Positions 12,410-25,328 of a DNA stretch of 64,000 nt are shown in pieces (positions within the stretch are counted from its first letter, which is position 1; every line of letters starts with the position of its first letter). This DNA is from Tubulanus polymorphus (Eukaryota > Nemertea > Palaeonemertea > Tubulaniformes > Tubulanidae), in contig NC_134033.1 of assembly GCF_964204645.1 (NCBI RefSeq), positions 2,229,631 through 2,293,630 of the forward strand. Direction: 5' to 3'. The notes beneath the pieces are model-generated. The model was given only the letters and a program-made list of their open reading frames with translations. It did not search any database and had not been told where the DNA came from. The position numbers and the translations under genes were made by a program.

Positions 12410-14853
12410 CTAACTATCGTAGGGAGGAAGCCCGAACAGCTCCGGTTTAAAATCGGCCATCGAGTCGAGCGTCAGCGACGCGACGTTATCGTATTCGCTG
12501 CGGTCCGATTGGCTTTGAGGTCCGGGAATCCAAACGACCGACATTCCCGCGTTCGTGGCGGCCATCACTCCGTTGTCTGCATCCTCGAAAACTAACACCT
12601 GAAATCAAGATATCGTAATTATTCATATGACTTTAAAATCCAAAATGTTCCATTTTTTTTCTTATACAACTCAACAAAATATCTTCAATTTAATCTATGC
12701 ATTTTCCAAAACCAGTTTTATGAAATAAAAAAACCAACTCGAGTCCACTAATCCGTAGTTTTAAACTTTATTTTTTGACACAATTTCTACAAGATCTATT
12801 ATCAATACTATTTTATTTATAGTGCCTGTATCCACGTGATGTCAAAGTGTGTATACCAGATTCTAAACAATCAGATATATTTCTAGACGTCGTCTGAAAA
12901 TCGCTAAACTGTCTCACTCCTTATACCGGTGATAGACCAAAGTTTACGACTTGTAGCCAATGAAAATGATAGTTTCTAATCTTTAAGATTTTGATGAAAT
13001 CATAGAAAATAGAAAATAATATAATATGTGTAATTTAAATATAATATTCTATTTTCAATGAATTATTGATAATAGTTGGGAAGATATCAAGAGTTTAAAG
13101 GTACGTTCTAATCGTCCTAACGAAAATAACGAAATACGAATAATAACGTGATTTTCAGGCAGGGCAGACGGACAAACTCTCATAATTACCTGTTCGGGTT
13201 TCGGTTTGTCCTTGAATCGACTCGCGCACACCAGAAATCCGTCGGGCGCCGGTTTACCCTTCGCGACCTCCGGATCGCTGCTTAGCAACACGACGTGATC
13301 GAACAACGCGAACAGTTTTTTGTGATGCATCGTTTCGAGTTCGAAATTTTCAGTCGACGCCCCGGTCGCGACGGCCATCGGTACGTTGTGCTTGTGCAGA
13401 TGAGTTACGAGCTTTTTGACGCCTATAAAAAAAGGTGAAATCGATACAACATAAAACCAGCCTAATCCTGAACCAATTGATTTAACCCTTTCAGTGCGTC
13501 TACACCACAGTGCAGTGTATAAATCAGTGATAGATTTTGCTAGTACACCACACTGCGGTGTATTGATGTAATAAGTAATTAAGTTCTATCTCTATTGAAA
13601 GGTGGCAGAATCTGTCAAACATAGTGAAATACTAGTAACTAACGATACACCGCGTTGCGGTGTAGACATACTATAGTGGTATTCCCGTTATTCAACACAC
13701 TAGGGTGGAATTTTTTAGAATTTTCAAATTATATTATTAACTATAGGGTATTAATTAGTCAGCACTGAAAGGGTTAAGAAAACAAAATTTGGATTGGATG
13801 AAAGTATGACTGAATCCAACTTGAGCGCAGTCTACAGTCTACTGTCTAGTACATACACATACCTGGCATAAGTTCAGCTGTCGGGAATATGATTTTATAT
13901 TGTTCTAAACCTTTTTCCATGTATTGCTCTGGTGTCAGAGGTAGATCATAAGCATCTGAATAGAATAAACAAAAATAAACCATGTAGGCCTGTAGGTTTA
14001 TTCGTTTTATTCAACTATTAGCTCAAAATTAGGAAGTTTATTTTCCTTGATCTCCTGAAAGAATGAACGACTTTTATTTCTTTTGGTCCCACCCTATAAT
14101 CAGTAAAATTCGAAGCGCGCATTTCAACAGTACAGAAATTTGGAGAGACCCTGTCTGATGGGAAGGCCTCAGAAGGAGCCTTCAAGAATCTCCTGAAAAA
14201 AAATGTTCTGATCTCACTAGGGTTTATTTCTGAAATTTCTGAATATTCTATTTTTCAACATTTTGAATGATACGGTTAAGATAAGACTAGGCCTAAGACA
14301 GGATATAAATAAAATAAGTTATTTTATGTATGTCATAGACACTGGATTAACAGATTATGGTTTTAGCAGTTTCAACTCATGATCCTGGTCTGGGTCGGGT
14401 GTAGTCTAGTACCTAGCCGACGTTCCACAAACAACGACAGTAGGGAACTGGTAACAACGACTAGTATTCAGTCTAGGGGTGGGGCCTGTTACCTATCATG
14501 ATTTGCGCTGCTTCATCCAACTTGTGACCCATACATTTACTCTTAACCTCCCACGTGTAGGTTTTACCGCCGTATTCATCGAGAACTCGCTGTGTGGCTT
14601 TAGTATACAGAGTTTCAGTGTCTGAAAGTTAGAGTAGAGAAGAATAACAACACACAATCCGAAAAGAAATTCTAAAATTGGAACAAGGCGTTATGTTGCT
14701 GTAAAAGGCTGTCAGTGCTGAGTGACAAGCGAATAATCAATATTTACCCAATAGAAGACCGTCCATATCGAAGATTACGTGAGAAATCTTCGGAAAATCC
14801 GCCGATCCGTTCATTTCGCTGGTCGTAGTCGTCGATGCCATGGGCGCCGCCAT
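12410..14853 (-). CDS. PUDP: Pseudouridine-5'-phosphatase (HAD-like hydrolase), complete, 5 exons
   Basis: Removes phosphate from pseudouridine 5'-monophosphate; cytosolic HAD-superfamily enzyme (also called HDHD1). Exons on the minus strand: 14853-14748, 14621-14493, 13955-13863, 13422-13190 and 12598-12410, total 750 nt, 249 aa. Phases are consistent throughout. HAD motif I is HVIFDMDGLLLDTE, with nucleophile and acid/base Asp split over exons 1 and 2. Motif II is VATGAS. Motif III Lys lies in KGKPAPDGFLV. Motif IV is VFEDADNGVMAA. The C-terminus DFKPELFGLPPYDS is close to that of the animal family. The human protein is 228 aa; the extra length is mostly an N-terminal MAAPMASTTTTSEMNGSAD stretch. 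A second in-frame ATG at 14841-14839 is possible, but the first sits in a strong YY1/TISU-like context. The gene is divergent from, and close to, the kinase gene. Confidence 0.94.
13482..13777 (+). mobile_element. piggyBac-like MITE, copy 3 (full length)
   Basis: TTAACCCTTTCAGTGC at the left, GCACTGAAAGGGTTAA at the right, with the internal near-palindromes at about 13550 and 13645. PUDP intron 3. Confidence 0.88.
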
Positions 14854-15073
14854 TTTGTTCTAGTCACATGACCACGTAACGCCATTTTCTGATTATCATA
14901 ATTTTTCCGATCTGTCGAGAAAATGTTATCGGAATTTTCGTTATTTCTGTCTCCTAATTTTCTGATATCGATTGCGCAATTCTCGCTTCAAAAGATTATA
15001 TTTCTTTGATGATGAATAAATTCGAATTTGAATTAGACGGCGACGCCATTTTGTTTTAGTCACATGATCGCGT
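14842..15073. promoter_or_regulatory. Shared divergent promoter region with two 35-bp motif copies
   Basis: PUDP (start 14853, minus) and the kinase gene (start 15175, plus) are 321 bp apart head to head. Two copies of a 35-bp block lie at 14842-14876 and 15039-15073, identical at 31 of 35 positions. Each contains 'gccattttgtt' (on the minus strand AACAAAATGGC, a YY1-like core) and 'tagtcacatga'. The first copy overlaps the PUDP start codon as CAAAATGGCGGC, one base from the TISU element SAASATGGCGGC. Confidence 0.6.
14996..15049 (-). other. Possible 17-codon upstream ORF in the second promoter motif
   Basis: The second 35-bp block also contains ATGGCG on the minus strand, opening a 17-aa frame that ends at TAA before the PUDP start. 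It matters only if transcription starts upstream of 15049. Confidence 0.25.
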
Positions 15074-15174
15074 GCTGTGAATTACGAATCGAAAGGGAGA
15101 AGCGCGTGTTTTTGACAATCGGATTTGAATCCGGAATCATCGGCGATATTTTTTTCGCGTCGACGGCACGAACG

Positions 15175-18100
15175 ATGAGAATCTCGGCCATCGCGTCCGT
15201 TGCGTTGATCGTGTTTAATTTGATCAGTTGCATAAGGTGCGAAGGAAAGCGAGGCTTGAAAATAAGAAAAGGGTGCCAACTCGGCAGGACGGGCGGCGGC
15301 TGCCTGTTTAAAGGCAGGAAAGGTCAGTCGTTGGTTGCCAGTTTCTTTAGGAAAATGTTGATTTTGCGCTTGCGTTATTACAAAAATTAAGGATGAACTA
15401 AAAAGACCCCAAAAAGTTATTGAAGAAAATCTCAAAAACCAACCCCAGCAGAACAACAGAATCTTCCATCAATCCAGGTCAGGAAAAGAATCCCAGGCCT
15501 AGATTGAAATAATCCTCCAGTTGAAAAAAGAACCACCCATTTCAATAAAACCCCCAAAGTACAGACACCACAAGCCATGAGTGAAAAATAGGCCTCGCGG
15601 TTATTGCATGTCAGAAAAAATGAATCAATTCATTTGTATGTTACAGAAGGGTCAATATTTTCTACCCACATATTCATTGGATACTGGTTGGCTGAAATCT
15701 GGAGCACTGGAACCCTTAGGGTTCCCGCTGCCTGGATTCCCCAGGATGATAGAACCCCCCCCTTCCTAAGGCAATAGATTCCCCAAAACGATAGATCCCC
15801 TGCCTAAATAATATATTCCTCAGGATAATAGAACTCTTGCCTAAAAATAGATAACCCAGGACAAGAGAGCTTTTCCCCAGGACAATAGAACCATCTGGAC
15901 AAAAGAACCCTCTGTCTGGACAAAAGAACCCTCTGCCTGAACAATAGATTCCCCAGGACAAAAGAACCCTCTGCCTGAACAATATATTCGCCAGGACAAT
16001 AGAACCATTAGGACAAAAGAACTCTGCCTGAACAATAGATTCCCCAGGACAAAAGAACCCTCTGCCCAAACAATAGATTTCCCGGGACAATAGAACCCCT
16101 TGCCTGAGCAACAGATTCCCCAGGACAAGAGAACCACCAGGACAAAAGAACCCTCTGCCTGAACAATATAGTCCCTAGAAGAGAACCCCTTGCCTTTGTT
16201 AAATTCTTATCATCAGAACATGTCTATGCCATTTTCCTTGGCAGTTTATAGTGTAGGTGTACATGTTCATGTAGCCCTTATGACGTCACACACATTTAGC
16301 AAATAGTCATTGCACGTTCAGAAGATTTGAGCACTTCTTATTTTTCAAACCAATTTATAGTCATTCAAGTACAGCGTTTATTGCTGGTGTATGGGTCGGT
16401 TATCTGTTGAATGAGATTATAATAAGCAGTGTTGCCGGAGTTCCGGTAATTTCCCGAATTGAAAAATTGATGTGCGAAGAATTCTGGTTTTTTTCTTTTT
16501 TTTTTCTTGTATTAACAAATCTGCAAAAAGTGAAAAATATCAGAATCTTGCGTCTGATCCGTGCACTGAGAATTTTCGGAATTCTTTTTGTTCTTTATCC
16601 TTTTTTTCTCTTTTATTTAATTGTGTCTGTCCGTATCTTAGTAAACAATCTTTGTTATGAATAGAAATATCAATATTAACCCTTTCAGTGTTGCCTAATT
16701 AATATCCTATAGTGCTGGAGATAATTTGAAAATTTTTGAAATTCCACCCGGGTGTGTTGAATAACGGGAATATCACTATATTGCGTCTACACAGCGGCGC
16801 GGTGTATCGTTAGTTACTAGTATTTCACTACGTTTGACAGGTGCTGCCATTTTTCAAGAGAGATAATTACTAATTATATTAATAGACCACATTGCGGTGT
16901 ACTAGCAAAATCCATCACCGATTTATACACCGCATTGCGGTGTAGACACTGAAAGGGTTAAGGAAAAAAACTTTGAAATCTTTTGAGATAAAACTCATCA
17001 CTAATTACATCAATACACTGCAGTGCGGTGCACTAGCAAAATCTATCACTGATTTGTACACCGCACTGCAGTGTAAAGGGTTAGCCGATAAATTGGTTGT
17101 GTTATTTTCAGAGTTTGAACGGTCGAACGAGCAAGGTTACAACGCGATTTTAGCGTTCGAATGGCGATCGAGGATTATCGTCGGTAACGCCGACGACGTC
17201 TCGATGACGTGCCGCACGTGCGACTGGTTGGACTATTGTCACAAACCGTGGTCGTGGTTTATCAACGACACCTACTCGGTCGAGTCGATGCTGCGTAATC
17301 CGAAACACCGGCGCCATCTAGTGTAAGTATGCGAAAAAAATTTCTAACAAACTTCTGATTCGTTCGCTAAAGCTTTTAACTAATGATGTAAATTGTTTTT
17401 TTTCTATCTTTATGTTTAAATTGTGTTTTTATATTGTAAAGCCAATGAGCATATTTTATATGGATTTTAGGCCAAAATCACTCGATGGTCAGTTCCCTCA
17501 AATCATCTCAGTCATCATCTCTGGTTGGTTCCTTCACTCATCTTGGCCGATTTGTTTATCGAGTTCAGCAAACACATATAGTTAAGGCTAAACAAAAATG
17601 ATACCTTGTTTCTCCGCAGCGGCCGGGTCATTTTTGTAAAATATGATAGAATTTATAAACAGTTCATTTCTATACCGGCCGTATCTGTTATGGTAAAATT
17701 GATCACGATTTAAAAAAAAGTAATGTATAGGGTAGATAGGCGGCCGGCCGGGTCAACATTTAAGCTCAGCAGAGCGGAGAAACAAGGTATCAATTTTTTT
17801 TAGGCTTAGTGTCGGAAAAAAATAAAATCAGGGGGAAATCGGAAAATAATTATTCAGAAATGCCGGTTACGCGACAGGTTACTGTTTAAATTGTGAAATT
17901 CATATCTATTATCGATTCCGATTCATGATATCAATATTTATTATTTATGGCAGAACGTCGTATCGAGAACCGATACCGGACACGATCTATCCGAATGATC
18001 CGAACGATTGGAGGTCGCAAGTGACGAATATTCGCATTCCACCCGTGTCGCGGTGAGTAACTACATTACGTATTTCACCGCTCGATCGATTTAACCCTTT

Positions 18101-21100
18101 CAGTGCGTCTACACTGCAGTGTGGTGTATAAATCGGTGATGGATTTTGTTAGTACACCGCACTGTGGTGTATTGATGTCATTAGCAATTAGCTTTTAACT
18201 GTATTGAAAGATGGCAGCATCTGTCAAACATAGTGAAATATTAGTAACTAACGATACACTGCATTATGGTGTAGACGCACTATAGTGGTATTAATTAGTC
18301 AGTACTGAAACGGTTAAACTTATTCTGACAGTGGTGCTGCTGAACCTGGAAAACTCACGGTATGTCAGAGTGGGCAAAATCTAGGAAAGTAATCATGGGG
18401 AAAAAAGAGAATTTGTTGTCAAATACTGAGTAAGAGTTTGAGAAATACAGTAGACTCTGTCTCTTACCGCGGTAAAGTTGAGACCGGTAAAATTCTATTT
18501 ACCCCGAGTTGGTGTCAAATACCGAGTAAGAGTTGATGAAATACAGTAGACTCTGTCTCTTACTGCGGTAAAGTTGAGACCGGTAAAATTCTATTTACCC
18601 CGAGTTGGTGTCAAATACCGAGTAAGAGTTTGTGAAAAACAGTAGACTCTGTCTCTTACTGCGGTAAAGTTGAGACCGGTAAAATTCTACCGCTGGTGTC
18701 AAATACCGAGTAAGAGTTTGTGAAATACAGTAGACTCTGTCTCTTACTGCGATAAAATTGAGACCGCTTAAATTCTACCCCGAGTTGGTGTCAAATACCG
18801 AGTAAGAGTTTGTGAAATACAGTAGACTCTGTCACTTACTGCGGTAAAGTTGAGACTGGTAAAATTCTACCCCGAGTTGGTGTCAAATACCGAGTAAGAG
18901 TTTGTGAAATACAGTAGACTCTCTCTCTTACTGCGGTAAAGTTGAGACTGGTAAAATTCTACCCCTAGTGTCAAATATTAGAATATTCGCGATGAATTTG
19001 TTATTTTTCTTTTCAGACCAGTCGAAAAGTTCAGTTGTGAAAATATGATCTATCGTTACTACTATGATGATGATTATGGAGCAGCTCATCCTTTTTACAT
19101 AAGAGGTTCTTTGAAAATCATACGCCAAAATGGTAAATGATGATTTCATGAAATATCGTCTTATTTAGATTACAAAATTTTATCCCAGCCAGATTTACGA
19201 TTGATCCATTTGCGCAGTTGAGTGGGTTTAATTTGACTCTGAACCCAGTTCTATAGTTGTAGGGGATTAATTTGACTCGGCACCCAATCCAACCGTTGTG
19301 TGGGTTTAATTTGACTCTGATCTCAGTTCAACAGTTGTGTCTGGGATTAATTTGACTTTAAATCAAGTTCCACAGTTGTGTGGGTTTAATTTGACTCTGA
19401 TCTCAGTTCCACGGGTGTGTCTGGGATTAATTTGATTCTAAATCAAGTTCCACAGTTGTGTGGGTTTGATTTGACTCTGACCCCAGTTCAACAGTTGAGT
19501 GGGTTTAATTTGACTGAATCCAGTTCAACAGTTATGTAAGGGATCATTCATTTATTACGTACACATTAGGGGAGGGGGGAGGGGTCAGTGCAATTGCGTA
19601 CTGTAATGCTTAATGTATATGAAAAATTGTGCGATTCTGCATAAAGGGGGGGAGGGGGTTGAAAATTCAAATTTTATGCGTACGTAATAAATTAATGATC
19701 CCTAAGTCAAATTTGACTTCTTAAAGTTAAATTTGACTTAGGATCCAGTTCCACAGTTGTGTGTGTTTAATTTGACTCTGGATCCAGATTAACAGTTGTG
19801 TACATTAGAATATTGACTCTGGACCCAGTTCCACAGTTGTCTAGGTTTAATTTGAGTTGAGACCTCGTTGGTTTAAATTGATCTCCGTTTCTTGATTTTG
19901 CATCTTTCAGTCACTATAAAACTGCCATGTTCCGGCTACGTGGCCGAACGATCTTTCAACTTGTCTAAATTGGTCGAGATACATTTAATTCGCGGGAAAG
20001 ACATGCATCGAAAATGGGACGGACCGTTTACCCTGAACAGCTCGGATTATGACTTGATCGGTAGGTTTGATCGTGGAACGGCCCCGTACGCTCTCAGACG
20101 TAGAAAATAGATATAATGAAGTAAAAACCCTCTTAATCAGAGCTGTCCCTGATTGTCAGCGACAGTCATTGAAAATGCCTCGCATGTCGGTGGTTTTTTG
20201 ATGCTTAGAAAATATATTGCTTTCGCCTGAAACTATTTTCCACTGTCTCTTTGAAGATCGTTCTAATTCTTCAAATTTTCCTTACCGCGTCGACAGGGGC
20301 TCGTATCAGAGTTGTAGGTCATGTAAAAACGATAATCTGTTAATCCAATGTATATAGTATTTGTAAAATAACAAGGGGGCTAACGACGCTCAGGCGATTT
20401 CGGCCGTAATTTCGCGTTCAAAGACATATAATTCACGAACTATTCATTGGAAGTTAACGGGATTAGTTTCGTTAGAAGCAGAAAGCTATTAGCTTTGATA
20501 TCATGCCTGGATTGTCAAAATCGGATGAGAAATGACGAAATAGTAAGCGACTGAAGTTGAGTAGTTTGTGAGCGTCGTTAGCCCCCTTGTTATTTTATAT
20601 ATACTATATACATTGGATTAACAGATTATCGTTTTTATATTACCTACAACTCTGATACGAGCCGCTGTGGACGCGTCACACGTTTTTGTTGCTGATGTGA
20701 TGATTGATAGGTTGGCAGGCCTGCACTATATACAGATTAAAAATATACGTAATTGGTTCATCAACAATTAAGATCATCGGACGTATCATTCTGACAAAAT
20801 GCTCCCCCTCTCCCTCTCTCTCCCTCCCCCTCCCTCTCCTCTCTCTCTCCTCTTCAGAGACCATTGTCAGAAGTCAACACCAGTCTAGGCAACTTAAGGC
20901 CTGTCTAATCCCATTTTGGTTCTATAGCGAATCTAACAACTTAAGACCAATCAAAACTCATTTTGGTTCTATAACGAATCTAACAACTTAAGACCAGTCT
21001 AAACTCATTTGGGTTCTATAACCAATCTAACAACTTAAGACCAGTCTAAGCTCATTTTGGTTCTATAACCAATCTAACAACTTAAGACCAGTCTAAGCTC

Positions 21101-24100
21101 ATTTTGGTTCTATAACCAATCTAACAACTTAAGACCAGTCTAAGCTCATTTTGGTTCTATAACCAATCTAACAACTTAAGACCAGTCTAAGCTCATTTTG
21201 GTTCTATAACCAATCTAACAACTTAAGACCAGTCTAAGCTCATTTTGGTTCTATAGCCAATCTAACAACTTAAGACCAGTCTGAACTCATATTTGTTCCA
21301 TTACCAATCTAACAACTTAAGACCAGTCTAAACTCATTTTGGTTCTATAACCAATCTAACAACTTACGACCAGTCTGAGCTCATTTTAGTTCAATAACCA
21401 ATCTAACAACTTAAGACCAGTCTAAACTCATTTTGGTTCTATAACAATCTAACAACTTAAAACCCATCTAATAGAATGAACTTAGACGCTGAGAAAAGAC
21501 AATAATAAGATAAGAACCCGCTGTATATATAGGCTTGAAGGATTTAGAATTAAATTCATTCAGCAAAAATAGAAATCGTAAGACGGCGCGTTTCAGACTC
21601 CCCCGCAATTCTTTCTCATCTCGTCCGGAAAAAAACGAATAAGATTTATTGAAAAAAAAAAATGATTATTTTCAAAGTCTTTTCTTTTCATTTTGCGAAT
21701 GAATATTTTGCCTGATGATTTTATTGGTTTTTGTCGATTTGCAGACGGCGTCAAGATAAACTCCGTTCATATGGAGAAACCGTTTAGACGAGAAGTAAAA
21801 GACGGCACCCCTTTGTATCGTAAATACGTCCAGGTCAGTGTCGCACATAACGCAAAATCAGGTTACCTTGAATATCATACGGCTACATCAGAGAATTCCC
21901 CATATGACATCATCATAGCTTTCTTCAAGGATCGCTCGGAAATTTGATCACGGGGATTGAAGCCATCATTCCTAGAAGGGTCTATTCATTGATGTCATAG
22001 GGGGATTGAAGGAGGAAGCCATCTGTTCTAGAAGGGTCTATTCAATGATGTCATAGGGGGATTGGAGGAAGCCATCTGTTCTAGAAGGGTCTATTCAATG
22101 ATGTCATAGGGAGATTGAAGGAGGAAGCCATCTAGAAGGGTCTATTCGATGATGTCATAGGGGGATTAAAGGAGGAAGCCATCTAGAAGGGTCTATTCAA
22201 TGATGTCATAGGGGGATTAAAGGAGGAAGCCATCTAGAAGGGTCTATTCAATGATGTCATAGGGGGATTAAAGGAGGAAGCCATCTAGAAGGGTCTATTC
22301 GATGATGTCATAGGGGGATTAAAGGAGGAAGCCATCTAGAAGGGTCTATTCAATGATGTCATAGGGGGATTAAAGGAGGAAGCCATCTAGAAGGGTCGAT
22401 GATGTCATAGGGGGATTAAAGGAGGAAGCCATCTAGAAGGGTCTATTCAATGATGTCATAGGGGGATTAAAGGAGGAAGCCATCTAGAAGGGTCTATTCA
22501 ATGATGTCATAGGGGGATTGAAGGAGGAAGCCGTCTGTTCAATGATGTCATAGGGGGATTGAAGGAGGAAGCCGTCTGTTCTAGAAGGGTCTATTCAATG
22601 ATGTCATAGGGGGAGTTTATTTAGGAAGTCATCTGACCTAGAAGGGTCTATTCAATGATGTCATAGGGGGAGTTTATTTAGGAAGTCATCTGACCTAGAA
22701 GGGTCTATTCAATGATGTCATAAGGGGAGTTTATGTAGGAAGTCATCTAACCTAGAATGGTCTATTCAATGATGTCATGTGTTATTGATTATTTACAGGT
22801 CGGTAGTGGTAAGTTACGTTTAGGTTGTATTACGCCTAATGATCCAGTTTTTACGGTGCGCTGGTTTGAGAAATGGTCAAACCGTTCGGTTCCCGTCGCG
22901 CAGGTTTGTGTCACACACTCGGAGCAGGGGCGGATCCTGGTAGGGGGGAGTTCCGAGGGTTCTGGAATACCGTCGAGCTTCGTCCGTGCCCCTCGGAGAC
23001 GCCATTAATCCATGGATTTGACGTTAAAAGCGCCCTCTTTTGGCTCGATTTGGCGTAAAGCAAGTGCCCCTGAAAATCACAAGTTTGATGTTAAGTGCCC
23101 TTTTTTCGCCGTGATTTGATATAGAAAGTGCCCTCCCCCATAATAATTAGTGCCTTTATACAATTTGGAACCCCCTCGAGATCCATGGGGTGGTTTTGAG
23201 GGTTCTGGAATACCGTTGAGCTTCGTCTGTGCCCCTAAATTCATGGATTTGTCATAAAAGCGCCCTCATTTTGCATGGTTTTGTAAGCGTAAGTAAGCGC
23301 CCCTGAAAATCACAAGTTTGATGTTAATGTCCCTACGAGACAGGGCCCTGGATCCGGCCCTGCAGAGATATCGTTCTCAAGTCGGAAGATCCGATTTGAG
23401 CGCAGTCATGTGTATTATTAATGCAGCTGTGTTTTCTATTGTTTCTAGTCATTTCTGTCGTTGAATTCGACGTGCCAGTGGTTCGTCGATGTGACGATTC
23501 CCGATTCGACCGGTGAACTGAACGTGAAGTGTCGAGCGTCCGACGTTTACGACCGAACGAAGTCCGTGCGATTTCGGATTATCGTTCAATGTAAGTACCA
23601 TTCAACCCCCTCCCCCTACACCCCTACCCCCTCCCCCCACCCACCTTCAGATTCACTCTTAACCCTTTCAGTGCGTCTACACCACAGTGCGGTGTATAAA
23701 TCGGTGATGGATTTTGCTAGTACACACATTGAATAGACCCTTCTGTACAAAGTTATTTCATATATCCTAACCCTTTCAGTGCGTCTACACCGCAGTGCGG
23801 TGTATGAATCGGTGATGGATTTTGCTAGTACACCACTGCGGTGTATTGATGTAAACAGTAATTAGTTTTTATCTCTATTGAAAGATGGCAGCACCTGTCA
23901 AACGTAGTGAAATACTAGTAACTAACGATACACCGCGCCGCGGTGTAGACACAATATAGTGGTATTCCCGTTATTCAACACACTTGGGTGGAATTTTTCA
24001 AATATTTCAAATTATCTCCAGCACTATAGGGTATTGATTAGTCAGCACTGAAAGGGTTAACCGGAAATCAGGCACAAGTCGGGAAGATTTTCTTTTCTCT

Positions 24101-25292
24101 AAAAAAGTAAGGGAATTTTGTATTAAAAAAAAAAAAACAGACAAACCAGTTATCAGGAAGAAGTCAAGGATTAGTCGGAAAAATTTTCTTTTCTATAAAG
24201 AAGTAAGGGAATTTTTTTAAAAGAAAAAAAAAGACAAAAACCAGATATCGAGAAAAAAGTCTGGGAAATTTGTTGAGATGGTCAGATCGCGTGTAAAATC
24301 AGTTTGCGTCTATGTCATACGTATTTGAATGTATCATTTGATCGGATTCTTCGCAGATCAGGGAAAACAACACGCCTGTCGGGGAATGCGATCAGATTGC
24401 TAGTAAATCACTCATAAAATCAAACAGTTTCTGTCTATATGTTAATGTCTATTTCAACCTGACTTGAGAGCATTCCGGGTGGCCTAGCTCAGTTAATTTT
24501 GGTGGTACATACCTGATAAAAGTCTTATTAAGGCCAGAATGCATTGGCAGTCGACCTAAAATATTGTTTTTTAATCCACTTTAAACTGTATCGAAGGATA
24601 TCCAAAAAGTCCTCATTGAAAGGGGTTCCTGAGAGAAAAGAGACTCCATGATTTGAAAGTTTAACAATATGTCTCCATGCCTACCAACTGAAGTTTGGTA
24701 CGTAGGCATGGAAACATATTGTTAAACTTTCAAATCATGGAGTCATTTCTCTTCATTTAACCCCTCTCAATGCAGGCTTTTTGGATATCCTTCGATACAG
24801 TTTAAAGTGGATTAAAAAACGATATTTTAGGTCGGCTGCCAATGCATTCTGGCCTTAATAAGACTTTTATCAGTTATGTACTACCAAAACGGACTGAGCT
24901 AGGCCACCCGGAATGCTCTCAAGTCAGATTGAAATAGACATTGTATATGGCTGTGTTAATTTAATGATAGGATTCTAAGCAGACTTTCGTTGAAATCAGT
25001 TTCCGCTTACGTATTTTCAGCCGAAGCTCCGTCTGCCGGTCCGTCGTTCGTCGACGACACGTTACAAATCGAGACGGATACCTACGAGAGCGACGACGAC
25101 GCCGTCGTGCTCGACTGTCGGCTGAAAACCGGTCGACGCGACTCGACCGTCCGCTGGTACGAGATGATACCCTACGACGGCCCGATCAAGACGATACATT
25201 CGCCGCTACGTGCGCCGTTCATCGAGTCCCATCACAGCTACTACAGCCACGAGTGGGCGAAGAAACCTGTAATTATATTTCATTATTATTAG

Positions 25293-25328
<36 letters not shown>

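Noticed and set aside
15716-16137. Minus-strand frames repeating FFCPGESIVQAEG
   Set aside because: Minisatellite translation inside kinase intron 1.
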